The notes beneath the pieces are model-generated. The model saw only the letters and a list, made by a program, of their open reading frames with translations. It was not told the origin of the DNA and ran no database searches. Both the position numbers and the translations under genes were made by a program. Of a stretch of 64,000 nucleotides of DNA, positions 9,868-19,408 are shown piece by piece (within the stretch, counting starts at the first letter, position 1; each line of letters begins with the position of its first letter). The DNA comes from Blautia wexlerae (GTDB lineage Bacteria; Bacillota; Clostridia; Lachnospirales; Lachnospiraceae). The DNA lies in the NCBI RefSeq assembly GCF_013300825.1, contig NZ_JAAIMY010000008.1, positions 46,568 through 110,567 of the forward strand. Direction: 5' to 3'.

Positions 9868-10126
9868 GATTCCCATGCGCCAGTGTACCGGCTGCAGGGA
9901 AATGAAAAGCAAGAAAGAGATGCTCAGAGTTCTTAAGACTACAGAAGATGAGATCGTGCTTGATACTACCGGTAAGAAAAACGGCAGAGGCGCGTATCTG
10001 TGTTTTTCCAGAGAATGTCTGGATAAAGCAATCAAAAATCATGGACTTGAGCGTTCACTGAAAACTGCAGTTCCGGATGAGGTATACGAACGACTTAAGA
10101 AGGAGCTGGAAGATATTGAAAAATAA
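9851..10126 (+). CDS. rnpM: YlxR/RnpM family RNA-binding protein
   Basis: 91-residue member of the YlxR family (DUF448), recently named RnpM for its modulation of RNase P in Bacillus. It shows MRQCTGCREMKSKKEMLRV with the CxxC pair and the GRGAYLC signature. It starts inside the end of nusA and overlaps ylxQ by 11 nt. The family assignment is secure; the RNase P role is transferred from Bacillus. Confidence 0.93.
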   Translation: MKTKNKIPMRQCTGCREMKSKKEMLRVLKTTEDEIVLDTTGKKNGRGAYLCFSRECLDKAIKNHGLERSLKTAVPDEVYERLKKELEDIEK

Positions 10127-10415
10127 CAGAGTACTGTCGCTGATAGGGCTGGCTACCAAAGCAGGAAAGACCGTAAGCGGAGAATTTTCCACAGAGAAAT
10201 CTGTAAAGACCAGAAAAGGACTGCTTGTGATCGTGGCCGAGGACGCTTCCGAAAATACAAAGAAGAAATTCAGGAATATGTGCAGTTTTTATGAAGTTCC
10301 GATTTTCTTCTTCTCAGATAAAGAGAGCTTAGGCAGAGCAATGGGAAAGGAGTACCGTGCCTGTCTGGCTGTCCAGGATGAGAACTTTGCGAAAGCAATC
10401 ATGAAGGAGGTATAG
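10116..10415 (+). CDS. ylxQ: YlxQ-type L7Ae-family RNA-binding protein
   Basis: 100 residues when started at TTG 10116, with AAGGAGC about 12 nt upstream. A longer frame from ATG 10077 lies wholly inside rnpM and has no family support. LIGLATKAGKTVSGE, then LLVIVAEDASENTKKKF, is the L7Ae/L30e fold that binds kink-turn RNAs in relatives. Function in this operon is unknown, probably ribosome or RNA binding. It overlaps rnpM and lies 3 nt from infB. Confidence 0.9.
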   Translation: MKNNRVLSLIGLATKAGKTVSGEFSTEKSVKTRKGLLVIVAEDASENTKKKFRNMCSFYEVPIFFFSDKESLGRAMGKEYRACLAVQDENFAKAIMKEV

Positions 10416-10418
10416 CGA

Positions 10419-13166
10419 TTGTCAAAATTAAGAGTACATGAGCTGGCCAGAGAGCTTGGACGACAGAACAGAGAAGTGATCGAGTTTCTGAAATCAAAAG
10501 GCGTTGATGTGAGAAGCCATATGAGTATGGTGGATGAGTCTGCGGTTTCGGAAGTAAAGAATAGATTCAGAAAAGACAATAATAACAGGGGAAAGGAGCA
10601 TATTGCGAAATTGGATACTCCCAAGACAGAAGAAAAGGTTGTAACAGCAAAATCTGAAGGAGATAAAACTGAAACACCTAAAAAGAAAAAAAATATTATC
10701 CGCGTTTTTCATGCACAGAATGCAAGTGACGGAGGAAAACCAAGAAAGAAACCTGTGAAAGCTGAAGGCGAGAGAACAGGTTCACCAAGAAATACAGAAG
10801 GAAGAAATTCCGACAGTTCAAGAACAGACGGTGACAGACCAAGAAGAAATAATAATGACCGCCCAGGTACAGGCAACAGAAGAACGGACGGACAGAACCG
10901 TCAGGGAAGACCTCAGGGTGAAGGAAGATCTCAGGGCGATAACCGTCAGGGAGGACGTTTCGGTCAGGGAAGATCCCAGGGCGATGGCCAGAGCCGTCCG
11001 GGCGGAAGATTCCAGGGCGATGGAAATCGTCAGGGAGGACGTTTCGGTCAGGGAAGACCACAGGGCGATGGAAACCGTCAGGGAGGAAGACCACAGGGTA
11101 ATGGTCAGGGCCGTCCGGACGGAAACAGAAGTGAAGGACGTGACGGACGCTTCGGTGGCGGTCAGGGACGTCAGGGACAGCGTCAGAATACAAGAAAGAA
11201 TGACGATATGGCATTTGCACCGGAACTGACAAAGACTTCCAAAGACAGCAAGAGAGAAAGAGACAGAGAGAACAAAAACAAGAAAAAAGATTTTGATAAG
11301 ACACAGAGTGGCGGACGCAGACCAAATCAGGGCGGATTCAATAAGAATTCCAGAATCCCGAAAGCTTTGCAGAAACCGGCTCAGCAGCCAAAACAGGAAG
11401 AGAAGAAACCTGAGGTTAAAGAAATCACACTTCCGGAGAAGATGACGATCCGCGAACTGGCAGAAGCTATGAAAATGCAGCCGTCAGTAATTGTGAAGAA
11501 GCTCTTTATGCAGGGTATGATGGTTACTGTAAACCATGAGATCGATTTTGAGAAAGCTCAGGAGATTGCTCTGGAATACGATATCATTGCAGAACCGGAA
11601 GAGAAGGTAGACGTTATCGAAGAACTCCTCAAAGAGGATGAAGAAGACGAAAAAGATATGGTTTCAAGACCACCTGTAGTCTGTGTTATGGGCCACGTTG
11701 ACCATGGTAAAACATCCCTTCTGGATGCAATCCGTAAGACAAATGTAACACGTGGAGAGGCAGGCGGTATCACACAGCACATCGGTGCTTCTGTAGTAGA
11801 GGTTAACGGACAGAAGATCACATTCCTGGATACGCCTGGACATGAAGCTTTCACAGCTATGCGTATGCGTGGTGCAAACTCCACAGATATCGCAGTTCTG
11901 GTCGTAGCAGCTGATGATGGTGTGATGCCTCAGACAGTAGAGGCTATCAGCCATGCGAAGGCAGCAGGCGTTGAAATCATAGTTGCAATCAACAAAATTG
12001 ATAAGCCAAGTGCTAATGTTGAGCGTGTAAAACAGGAACTTTCTGAATATGAACTGATCCCGGAAGACTGGGGCGGAAGCACGATTTTTGTTCCTGTATC
12101 CGCACATACAGGAGAGGGAATTGATACTCTTCTTGAGATGATCCTTCTTACAGCCGAGGTATGTGAATTAAAGGCAAACCCGAACCGTTCTGCAAGAGGT
12201 CTTGTGATCGAGGCTCAGCTTGATAAAGGTAAAGGTCCGGTCGCCACGATTCTTGTCCAGAAAGGTACTCTTCATGTAGGAGACTTTATTGCAGCAGGAG
12301 CATGCAATGGTAAGGTTCGTGCCATGATGGATGATAAGGGACGTAGAATCAAAGAAGCAGGTCCTTCTACTCCTGTAGAAATCCTGGGACTTGGTGATGT
12401 GCCGAATGCAGGTGAAATTCTTCTTGCATTTGACAGTGATAAGGAAGCCAAGAACTTTGCAGGTGCATTTGTATCTGAGAACAAGAACCGTCTTCTTGAG
12501 GAGACTAAGGGCAAATTATCTCTGGATAATCTCTTTGATCAGATTCAGGCAAGTGATCTGAAGGAACTTCCGCTTATTGTCAAAGCAGATGTACAGGGAT
12601 CTGTGGAAGCTGTAAAACAGAGTCTGACCAAACTTTCCAACGAAGAAGTGGTTGTAAAAGTGATCCATGGCGGTGTCGGTGCGATCAATGAGTCTGACGT
12701 AAGTCTAGCAGCTACATCAAATGCGATCATCATCGGCTTTAATGTCCGTCCGGATGCAACCGCAAAACAGCTTGCTGAGCAGGAAGGTGTGGATCTTCGT
12801 CTGTACAGAGTTATTTATCAGGCAATTGAGGATGTAGAAGCTGCCATGAAGGGTATGCTTGATCCTGTATTTGAGGAAAAAGTTATCGGTCATGCGGAAG
12901 TGCGTCAGCTGTTCAAAGCATCCGGCGTTGGTACGATTGCAGGAAGCTACATTCTGGATGGTATTTTCCAGAGAAACTGCAAGGTTCGTATTTCCAGAGA
13001 AGGCGAGCAGGTATTTGAAGGTGAGCTTGGATCCTTGAAGAGATTCAAAGACGATGTTAAGGAAGTTAAGGCAGGATACGAATGTGGTCTTGTATTTGAC
13101 GGATTTAACGATGTGAAAGAAGAAGATAAAGTAGAAGCTTATATCATGGTAGAAGTACCGAGATAG
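10419..13166 (+). CDS. infB: Translation initiation factor IF-2
   Basis: GTPase that places fMet-tRNA on the 30S subunit. 915 residues from TTG 10419 (GGAGG at 10407-10411). The N-terminal IF2N motif ([13 protein letters not shown]) is followed by a basic linker, a Gly/Arg/Gln/Asp-rich repeat region (about residues 145-260, units such as [16 protein letters not shown]), a second IF2N segment, and the G domain: GHVDHGKT at 425-432, DTPGH from Asp471, NKID at 525-528. Domains II, III and IV follow. The repeat linker is unusually long and RGG-like. Confidence 0.97.
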   Translation: MSKLRVHELARELGRQNREVIEFLKSKGVDVRSHMSMVDESAVSEVKNRFRKDNNNRGKEHIAKLDTPKTEEKVVTAKSEGDKTETPKKKKNIIRVFHAQNASDGGKPRKKPVKAEGERTGSPRNTEGRNSDSSRTDGDRPRRNNNDRPGTGNRRTDGQNRQGRPQGEGRSQGDNRQGGRFGQGRSQGDGQSRPGGRFQGDGNRQGGRFGQGRPQGDGNRQGGRPQGNGQGRPDGNRSEGRDGRFGGGQGRQGQRQNTRKNDDMAFAPELTKTSKDSKRERDRENKNKKKDFDKTQSGGRRPNQGGFNKNSRIPKALQKPAQQPKQEEKKPEVKEITLPEKMTIRELAEAMKMQPSVIVKKLFMQGMMVTVNHEIDFEKAQEIALEYDIIAEPEEKVDVIEELLKEDEEDEKDMVSRPPVVCVMGHVDHGKTSLLDAIRKTNVTRGEAGGITQHIGASVVEVNGQKITFLDTPGHEAFTAMRMRGANSTDIAVLVVAADDGVMPQTVEAISHAKAAGVEIIVAINKIDKPSANVERVKQELSEYELIPEDWGGSTIFVPVSAHTGEGIDTLLEMILLTAEVCELKANPNRSARGLVIEAQLDKGKGPVATILVQKGTLHVGDFIAAGACNGKVRAMMDDKGRRIKEAGPSTPVEILGLGDVPNAGEILLAFDSDKEAKNFAGAFVSENKNRLLEETKGKLSLDNLFDQIQASDLKELPLIVKADVQGSVEAVKQSLTKLSNEEVVVKVIHGGVGAINESDVSLAATSNAIIIGFNVRPDATAKQLAEQEGVDLRLYRVIYQAIEDVEAAMKGMLDPVFEEKVIGHAEVRQLFKASGVGTIAGSYILDGIFQRNCKVRISREGEQVFEGELGSLKRFKDDVKEVKAGYECGLVFDGFNDVKEEDKVEAYIMVEVPR

Positions 13167-13183
13167 TAATGGTTTATAAAGGT

Positions 13184-13228
13184 AAGGTGCGCGGTTCATA
13201 GTGTCAGGTACAGTGTGGTGCGCACCTT
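13184..13228 (+). promoter_or_regulatory. Inverted repeat between infB and rbfA
   Basis: AAGGTGCGC (13184-13192) and GCGCACCTT (13220-13228) are perfect 9-bp arms around a 27-nt loop in the only sizeable gap (168 nt) of the operon. There is no T run. It may be a processing site or a protein-binding stem. Confidence 0.35.
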
Positions 13229-13334
13229 GACTTGATTGTGGTAATTCAGAAAATAATGTGACCGGGATAGTTGATGATCCGGATTGCTCACAGTATTTAA
13301 CAGAATTGCTGGATATATAGGAGTAAAACTTAAA

Positions 13335-13730
13335 ATGAGAAAAAACAGTATTAAGAATACCCGGATCAATGGGGAAGTCCAGAAGGAACTCAGCACCATT
13401 ATCCGCAATGAGATCAAGGACCCGCGTATTCATCCGATGACTTCTGTCATGGCTGTAGAAGTGGCTCCTGATCTGAAAACCTGCAGAGCATATATCAGTG
13501 TGCTGGGTGAAAAAGAAGCAAAGGAAGCGACAATCAAAGGTCTGAACAGTGCAGAAGGCTACATCAGACGCCAGCTGGCGCGTAATTTAAACCTGAGAAA
13601 TACACCGGAGATTCGTTTTATCCTGGACGAATCTATTGAGTATGGTGTAAATATGTCAAAGCTTATTGATGATGTTACCAAGAAAGACAGCAACTCCCAC
13701 AGACAGGATGAGGAGCAGGATGAGAATTAA
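13335..13730 (+). CDS. rbfA: Ribosome-binding factor A
   Basis: 30S maturation factor with a KH-like fold that binds near helix 1 of 16S rRNA. 131 residues from ATG 13335 (GGAG about 12 nt upstream); longer starts add unrelated residues. Visible signature: RINGEVQKELSTIIRNEIKDPRI, then APDLKTCRAYISVLG, then RNLNLRNTPEIRFILDES. It is followed 14 nt later by the DHH phosphoesterase gene. Confidence 0.95.
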   Translation: MRKNSIKNTRINGEVQKELSTIIRNEIKDPRIHPMTSVMAVEVAPDLKTCRAYISVLGEKEAKEATIKGLNSAEGYIRRQLARNLNLRNTPEIRFILDESIEYGVNMSKLIDDVTKKDSNSHRQDEEQDEN

Positions 13731-13744
13731 AAGAGGATGAGAAC

Positions 13745-14707
13745 ATGGAAAATATTGCGGAAATACTGGAAGGTGTGAAAACAATGGGAATCGGCGGACA
13801 TATCCGTCCGGATGGTGACTGCGTTGGTTCCTGTATGGCGTTATATTTATATGTAAAAACCTATTATCCGGAAATTCAGGCAGATGTGTACCTGGATAAT
13901 CCCAAACCTGTTTTCGGACATATTGACTGTATGGATGAGATTAAAACAGAGCTGGACGGTGACAAAGAGTATGACCTTTTTGTTACCTGTGATGTAAGTG
14001 CAAGAGACAGACTTGCCATTGCAGGTCCATACTTTGACACGGCAAAAAGAACAGCATGTATTGACCATCATATCAGTAATTCTGGATTTGCACAGGTGAA
14101 TCATATCAGGGGAGAGGTAAGCTCTGCCTGTGAAGTTCTCTATGGGCTTTTTGATTCTGAGAAAGTGGTCCGTACCATTGCAGTGCCGATCTATACGGGA
14201 ATGGTTCATGATACAGGGGTATTTCAGTACTCTTCAACTTCACCGGAGACTATGCGTATTGCAGGGGAACTGATGAAGACAGGATTCAATTTCAGTAAGA
14301 TCATTGACGAATCCTTTTATCAGAAAACTTATGTGCAGAATCAGGTAATGGGGCGTGTTCTTGCAGAGAGTATCCTGCTTCTGGATGGAAAATGTATTAT
14401 CGGATATCTTAAAAAAAGGGACATGGAGTTCTATGGTGTGGATGGCAAGGATTTGGATGGTATCGTCAGTCAGCTTCGTCTTACAGCGGGAGTGGAAGTT
14501 GCCATGTTTATCTATGAAGTGGAAACTCAGTCTTTCAAAGTTTCCCTGCGTTCCAACGGAAATGTGGATGTAAGCAAGATTGCAGTATATTTTGGCGGCG
14601 GCGGTCATATGAGAGCAGCAGGATGTGATCTTCAGGGTTCTGTGTATGATGTGATCAACAATGTGACAGAACAGATCTGCAAACAGTTTCAGGAGCAGGA
14701 AGTCTGA
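13745..14707 (+). CDS. nrnA: DHH/DHHA1 phosphoesterase, NrnA-like
   Basis: Likely oligoribonuclease and pAp phosphatase. 320 residues. The DHH domain shows GHIRPDGDCVGS (His19, Asp23, Asp25), TCDVSARDRL and IDHHISN, all Mn-binding motifs. The C-terminal DHHA1 domain ends with GGGGHMRAAGC. NrnA-type genes commonly sit between rbfA and truB in Firmicutes, as here. Its stop overlaps the truB start by 1 nt, so the two are probably translationally coupled. Relatives can prefer cyclic dinucleotides' linear products, so the exact substrate is open. Confidence 0.9.
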   Translation: MENIAEILEGVKTMGIGGHIRPDGDCVGSCMALYLYVKTYYPEIQADVYLDNPKPVFGHIDCMDEIKTELDGDKEYDLFVTCDVSARDRLAIAGPYFDTAKRTACIDHHISNSGFAQVNHIRGEVSSACEVLYGLFDSEKVVRTIAVPIYTGMVHDTGVFQYSSTSPETMRIAGELMKTGFNFSKIIDESFYQKTYVQNQVMGRVLAESILLLDGKCIIGYLKKRDMEFYGVDGKDLDGIVSQLRLTAGVEVAMFIYEVETQSFKVSLRSNGNVDVSKIAVYFGGGGHMRAAGCDLQGSVYDVINNVTEQICKQFQEQEV

Positions 14708-15591
14708 TGGATGGAGTAATTGTAATCCGTAAGGAAAAAGGATTCACTTCCCATGATGTGGTGGCAAAGCTTCGGGGAATTCTTCATATGAAGAAAATCG
14801 GACATACCGGAACTCTTGATCCGGATGCAGAAGGAGTGCTCCCGGTGGCTCTGGGAAAAGCAACCCGTCTGGTGGATATGATCACAGATAAAGAGAAAAC
14901 CTATGAGGCAGTGATGCGTCTGGGCGTTGTTACGGATACTCAGGATATGAGCGGAACTGTTCTCTCACAGACTACAGAGCTTTCCGTTACAGAAGAAGAG
15001 CTTTGCACAGTGGTCAGTTCTTTTGTGGGAGACTATATGCAGGTGCCGCCAATGTATTCAGCGCTGAAGGTCAATGGAAAGAAACTCTATGAACTTGCCA
15101 GAGAGGGCAAGACTGTGGAGCGTAAACCAAGACCTGTACATTTTTATGAGATAGAAATTCTGGATATCAGTTTTCCGCTGGTGCGTTTTCGTGTGACCTG
15201 CAGCAAGGGAACCTATATCCGTACTCTGTGCCATGATATAGGGGAAAAGCTGGGCTGTGGAGCTGCCATGGAAAGTCTTTTGCGGACAAAGGTGGGCAGA
15301 TTTACACTGGATGATGCCATTACTCTGGCGCAGACAGAAGAGGCAGTGCAGGAAGGAACTATAGAGGGCAAAATCCTTGGTATTGAGGAGATCCTTGCAG
15401 AGTATCCAAGGGTATGCTGTACAAAAGAAGGGGACAGACTTCTGGCTAATGGAAATCCTCTTGTACAGGCACTGGTCGATGCACAGGAGAAAAACGGATG
15501 GATACGTATGTGCAGCAGTGAAGGCAGTTTTGCCGGAGTTTACCAGTGGGATGAGAAAAGAAACAGGTATTTTCCTGTAAAAATGTTTTAG
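14707..15591 (+). CDS. truB: tRNA pseudouridine(55) synthase TruB
   Basis: Makes pseudouridine 55 in the T loop of tRNAs. 294 residues. Catalytic aspartate Asp38 lies in HTGTLDPDAEGVLPVALG. YEAVMRLG, QVPPMYSALKVNGKKLYELAR and the GTYIRTL motif are also present, as is a C-terminal PUA-like segment. The start overlaps the nrnA stop. Confidence 0.96.
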   Translation: MDGVIVIRKEKGFTSHDVVAKLRGILHMKKIGHTGTLDPDAEGVLPVALGKATRLVDMITDKEKTYEAVMRLGVVTDTQDMSGTVLSQTTELSVTEEELCTVVSSFVGDYMQVPPMYSALKVNGKKLYELAREGKTVERKPRPVHFYEIEILDISFPLVRFRVTCSKGTYIRTLCHDIGEKLGCGAAMESLLRTKVGRFTLDDAITLAQTEEAVQEGTIEGKILGIEEILAEYPRVCCTKEGDRLLANGNPLVQALVDAQEKNGWIRMCSSEGSFAGVYQWDEKRNRYFPVKMF

Positions 15592-15599
15592 GAGACATG

Positions 15600-16499
15600 A
15601 TGGAATATTTAAGGATTGAGAATGATTTTCCCAGAATTTCACACAGTGCGGTAACACTTGGGAAGTTTGACGGCATACACCGCGGACATCAGAAACTGGT
15701 TGAGAAAATTATTGAGCAGAAACAGGAAGGTGCACAGGCGGTTGTACTTGCGCTTGGAACTGCCTCAAGAACAATCCTCACAAAGGAAGAGAGATGCCGT
15801 ATATTGGAAGAAATGGGAGTGGATATACTGTTGGAATGTCCGCTTACAGAGAAAATACGGCACATGAAAGCAGAGAATTTTATAAAAGAAATACTGATAG
15901 GAGACCTGCAGGTTTCCTATGTGGCAGTTGGAGAGGATTTCCGCTTTGGCTATGAGCGAAAAGGAACTCCTGCCATGCTTAAAGAGTTCGGAAAGAAATA
16001 TGGATTTCATACGGAAATCCTGCCAAAAGAAATGGACGGACGCCGTAAGATCAGCAGTACCTTTGTCAGAGAAGAGCTGAACAGAGGGAATATGGAGAAA
16101 TTTCATTACCTTATGGGAACGGACTTCTCAGTAGAGGGAATCGTTGAACACGGACGTGGAATGGGACATAAATATCTGCTCCCGACTACGAACCTGATTC
16201 CTCCTGTGGAAAAATTGATGCCGCCAAACGGTGTTTATATTACAGTTTCCCATTTCAAAGACAAAAGCTACCAGGGAATCACCAATGTGGGGCATAAGCC
16301 TACAGTGGGCGGTGAGAAGTTTATCGGTGTGGAGACATACCTTTTTGACTGTAATGAAGATCTGTATGGAGAATACTGCAAGGTAGACTTCAAAAAATTC
16401 CTCAGACCGGAGCAGAAGTTTTCTTCACTGGAGGCATTGAAGGCACAGTTAGAGAGGGATGCGGATAAAGGCAGGGAATACTTCAGGCAGAAAAAATAG
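15600..16499 (+). CDS. ribF: Bifunctional riboflavin kinase / FAD synthetase
   Basis: Phosphorylates riboflavin to FMN and adenylates FMN to FAD. About 299 residues. The N-terminal nucleotidyltransferase domain has GKFDGIHRGHQ, and the C-terminal kinase domain has GMGHKYLLPTTNL and NGVYITV. Two adjacent ATGs (15597, 15600) exist; 15600 has the better spacing to GGAG (15591-15594). Last protein gene of the superoperon before the rpsO promoter. Confidence 0.95.
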   Translation: MEYLRIENDFPRISHSAVTLGKFDGIHRGHQKLVEKIIEQKQEGAQAVVLALGTASRTILTKEERCRILEEMGVDILLECPLTEKIRHMKAENFIKEILIGDLQVSYVAVGEDFRFGYERKGTPAMLKEFGKKYGFHTEILPKEMDGRRKISSTFVREELNRGNMEKFHYLMGTDFSVEGIVEHGRGMGHKYLLPTTNLIPPVEKLMPPNGVYITVSHFKDKSYQGITNVGHKPTVGGEKFIGVETYLFDCNEDLYGEYCKVDFKKFLRPEQKFSSLEALKAQLERDADKGREYFRQKK

Positions 16500-16541
16500 T
16501 TTCCTCAATTTAATTTTGTTGGAAGTTTGTAAAAAAAGAGG

Positions 16542-16570
16542 TTTACACGCCAGAGACAATGTGCTATACT
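16542..16570 (+). promoter_or_regulatory. rpsO promoter
   Basis: TTTACA (16542-16547), 17-nt spacer, TATACT (16565-16570). A leader of about 98 nt follows before rpsO. S15 commonly represses its own mRNA through such leaders, but no known S15-binding fold was recognised here. Confidence 0.75.
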
Positions 16571-16674
16571 AACCAAGGTGAATTCAGCCCATGTTCAGGG
16601 ACAGGACACTCCGACCATCTCTTAATATGTGGCGGTCAGTCAATAATAATTATAGAATACAGGAGGAAATCACA

Positions 16675-16941
16675 ATGATTTCAAAAGAAAAGAAAGCAGC
16701 AATCATGAAAGAATATGCAAGAACTGAAGGAGATACAGGATCACCGGAAGTACAGGTTGCAGTTCTTACAGCAAGAATTCAGGAACTTACAGAGCATTTA
16801 CAGAGCAACCATAAAGATCATCACTCCAGACGTGGTCTTCTGAAAATGGTAGGTCAGAGACGTGGACTGTTAGCTTACCTGAAGAAAACAGACATCGAAA
16901 GATACCGTGCACTGATTGAAAAATTAGGCTTAAGAAAATAA
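16675..16941 (+). CDS. rpsO: 30S ribosomal protein S15
   Basis: Primary 16S rRNA-binding protein of the small subunit. 88 residues, the normal length, from ATG 16675 behind AGGAGGA. Signature: [17 protein letters not shown] and [18 protein letters not shown]. It has its own promoter and terminator, then the pnp unit follows, the usual rpsO-pnp neighbourhood. Confidence 0.98.
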   Translation: MISKEKKAAIMKEYARTEGDTGSPEVQVAVLTARIQELTEHLQSNHKDHHSRRGLLKMVGQRRGLLAYLKKTDIERYRALIEKLGLRK

Positions 16942-16959
16942 TAGCCTTTTAGTATGCGG

Positions 16960-16990
16960 AAGGGGGCGGATTTCCATCCGCCTCCCTTTT
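16960..16990 (+). terminator. rpsO terminator
   Basis: AAGGGGGCGGA, loop TTTCCA, TCCGCCTCCCTT, then T run: an 11-bp stem with one G-U pair. Confidence 0.9.
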
Positions 16991-17053
16991 TATGCAAGTG
17001 GAATTGTTGTTTTAATGTGTATGCGATGCATATTCAGAAACTATGAAACGCAG

Positions 17054-17165
17054 CAGGAGTTATTTCCGAGACTACTGAAAAGATTATTTTCATAATAGAT
17101 AAGCAGCGAACCAGTTTATAAATTTTCGCTGACAAAGTAGTTTTTTCAGTTGTTTCGGACTCCTG
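17054..17165 (+). promoter_or_regulatory. Long structured leader of pnp
   Basis: The 367-nt gap between rpsO and pnp holds an extended hairpin. Outer arms: CAGGAGT (17054-17060) with ACTCCTG (17159-17165). A second stem pairs 17066-17081 with 17143-17158, 15 of 16 positions. Inside is CAGCGAA (17104-17110) with TTCGCTG (17125-17131). About 29 pairs in all. In enterobacteria pnp is controlled through a leader stem cut by RNase III; a similar role is inferred. Short matches to the intergenic repeat family (ATATTCAG, CTATGA, GCAGGAGT) mean it may instead be a repeat insertion. No clear promoter was found. Confidence 0.55.
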
Positions 17166-17308
17166 TTTTAAAGTGACAATGTAATACCATGTAAATTTGG
17201 AAATCACCACCGGATACAGGAATATGTGTCCTGATTGGAAGAAGGAAAAAATTTACAGAAAGATTTGGAAAAATAATAACCAGAATATGAAAAAAGGAGA
17301 ATGAACGT

Positions 17309-19402
17309 ATGTACAAAAGTTATTCCATGGAATTAGCCGGAAGAACCTTAACAGTAGATATCAACCGTGTTGCAAAACAGGCAAACGGTGCTGCATTAAT
17401 GCATTATGGCGATACTACAGTTTTATCTACAGCAACAGCATCCAAAGAGCCAAGAGAAGGAATTGATTTCTTCCCGTTAAGCGTTGAATACGAAGAGAAG
17501 ATGTATGCAGTAGGTAAAATCCCCGGAGGATTCAACAAGAGAGAGGGAAAAGCAAGCGAGCATGCAATCCTTACTTCCCGTGTAATCGACAGACCAATGC
17601 GTCCTCTGTTCCCGAAGGATTACAGAAATGACGTAACATTAGTAAACATGGTTATGTCCGTTGATCCGCAGTGTAACCCGGAGATTCCGGCTATGCTTGG
17701 TTCTTCTATTGCAACCTGCATTTCCGATATTCCGTTTGATGGTCCGTGTGCTACCACACAGGTGGGTCTGATCAATGGTGAATATATCATCAATCCTACC
17801 ATGGCACAGAAAGATGTATCTGACCTTCAGCTTACAGTAGCTTCCACAAGAGAGAAAGTAATCATGATCGAAGCCGGTGCAAAAGAAGTTCCGGAAGACA
17901 AGATGATCGAAGCTATCTATAAAGCTCATGAAGTAAACCAGGAGATCATCAAATTTATCGATAAGATCGTAGAAGAATGTGGAAAACCGAAACACAGCTA
18001 CGAATCATGTGCAGTTCCGGAAGAACTCTTCACAGCAATCAAAGAGATCGTACCTCCGGCAGAAATGGAAGTTGCCGTATTCTCTGACGATAAACAGACA
18101 AGAGAAGAAAATATCCGCCAGGTAACAGAGAAACTGAAAGAAGCTTTTGCCGACAAGGAGGAGTGGCTTGCAGTTCTGGGCGAGGCTGTATATCAGTACC
18201 AGAAGAAGACTGTCCGCAAGATGATCTTAAAAGACCACAAACGTCCAGATGGTCGTGCGATCACACAGATTCGTCCTCTGGCAGCAGAGACAGATATTAT
18301 CCCGAGAGTACATGGTTCTGCTATGTTCACACGTGGACAGACACAGATCTGTACCATCACAACGCTGGCTCCTCTTGCAGAAGCGCAGAAGCTTGACGGA
18401 CTTGACGAATTTGAAACTTCAAAGAGATATATGCATCACTACAATTTCCCGTCTTACTCTGTAGGTGAGACAAAACCATCCAGAGGACCGGGACGTCGTG
18501 AGATCGGACATGGTGCACTTGCTGAGAGAGCATTAGTTCCTGTACTTCCAAGTGAAGAGGAATTCCCATATGCGATTCGTACTGTATCTGAGACATTTGA
18601 ATCCAACGGTTCTACTTCTCAGGCAAGTATCTGTGCATCCACCATGTCTCTGATGGCAGCCGGTGTACCGATCAAGAAACCGGTAGCAGGTATTTCCTGT
18701 GGTCTGGTAACAGGTGATACAGATGATGATTACATCGTTCTGACAGATATCCAGGGACTTGAAGACTTCTTCGGAGATATGGATTTCAAGGTAGCCGGAA
18801 CTCATGACGGTATCACAGCAATCCAGATGGATATCAAGATCCATGGACTGACAAGACCGATCGTAGAAGAAGCAATCAGACGTACAAAAGAAGCAAGAGA
18901 ATATATCCTGACAGAAGTTATGGAGAAATGCATCGCAGCTCCACGTACAGCTGTAGGCGAATATGCTCCGAAGATCATCCAGATTCAGATCGATCCTCAG
19001 AAAATCGGTGATGTTGTAGGACAGAGAGGAAAGACAATCAACACGATCATCGAGCGTACAGGCGTTAAAATCGACATCACAGATGAAGGTGCAGTATCTA
19101 TCTGCGGTGTTGATCAGAAGAGTATGGATGAGGCAGCTAACATGGTTAAGATCATTGCAACTGACTTCGAGGCAGGACAGATCTTCACAGGTAAAGTTGT
19201 CAGCATTAAAGAATTTGGTGCATTCGTTGAATTTGCACCGGGTAAAGAGGGAATGGTACACATTTCCAAGATCTGTAAAGAAAGAATCAACCGTGTTGAG
19301 GATGTTCTTACACTTGGTGATAAAGTTAAGGTTATCTGCCTTGGCAAAGACAAGATGGGAAGAATCAGCTTCAGCATGAAGGACGTACCGGAAGAAGCGT
19401 AA
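17309..19402 (+). CDS. pnp: Polyribonucleotide nucleotidyltransferase (PNPase)
   Basis: 3'-5' phosphorolytic exoribonuclease of mRNA decay. 697 residues. Two RNase PH domains flank a helical linker (about 1-210 and 300-540). The second carries FETSKRYMHHYNFPSYSVGE and the active-site stretch MDFKVAGTHDGITAIQMD. A KH domain (QRGKTINTIIERTGVKIDI) and an S1 domain (FTGKVVSIKEFGAFVEFAPG) close the protein. AAAGGAG precedes the start. nrdG follows 6 nt after the stop. Confidence 0.97.
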   Translation: MYKSYSMELAGRTLTVDINRVAKQANGAALMHYGDTTVLSTATASKEPREGIDFFPLSVEYEEKMYAVGKIPGGFNKREGKASEHAILTSRVIDRPMRPLFPKDYRNDVTLVNMVMSVDPQCNPEIPAMLGSSIATCISDIPFDGPCATTQVGLINGEYIINPTMAQKDVSDLQLTVASTREKVIMIEAGAKEVPEDKMIEAIYKAHEVNQEIIKFIDKIVEECGKPKHSYESCAVPEELFTAIKEIVPPAEMEVAVFSDDKQTREENIRQVTEKLKEAFADKEEWLAVLGEAVYQYQKKTVRKMILKDHKRPDGRAITQIRPLAAETDIIPRVHGSAMFTRGQTQICTITTLAPLAEAQKLDGLDEFETSKRYMHHYNFPSYSVGETKPSRGPGRREIGHGALAERALVPVLPSEEEFPYAIRTVSETFESNGSTSQASICASTMSLMAAGVPIKKPVAGISCGLVTGDTDDDYIVLTDIQGLEDFFGDMDFKVAGTHDGITAIQMDIKIHGLTRPIVEEAIRRTKEAREYILTEVMEKCIAAPRTAVGEYAPKIIQIQIDPQKIGDVVGQRGKTINTIIERTGVKIDITDEGAVSICGVDQKSMDEAANMVKIIATDFEAGQIFTGKVVSIKEFGAFVEFAPGKEGMVHISKICKERINRVEDVLTLGDKVKVICLGKDKMGRISFSMKDVPEEA

Positions 19403-19408
19403 AAAATT

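Noticed and set aside
10880..11190. Regular short DNA repeats resembling a CRISPR array
   Set aside because: They are in frame within infB, of variable unit length, and encode the Gly/Arg-rich linker; there are no unique spacers.
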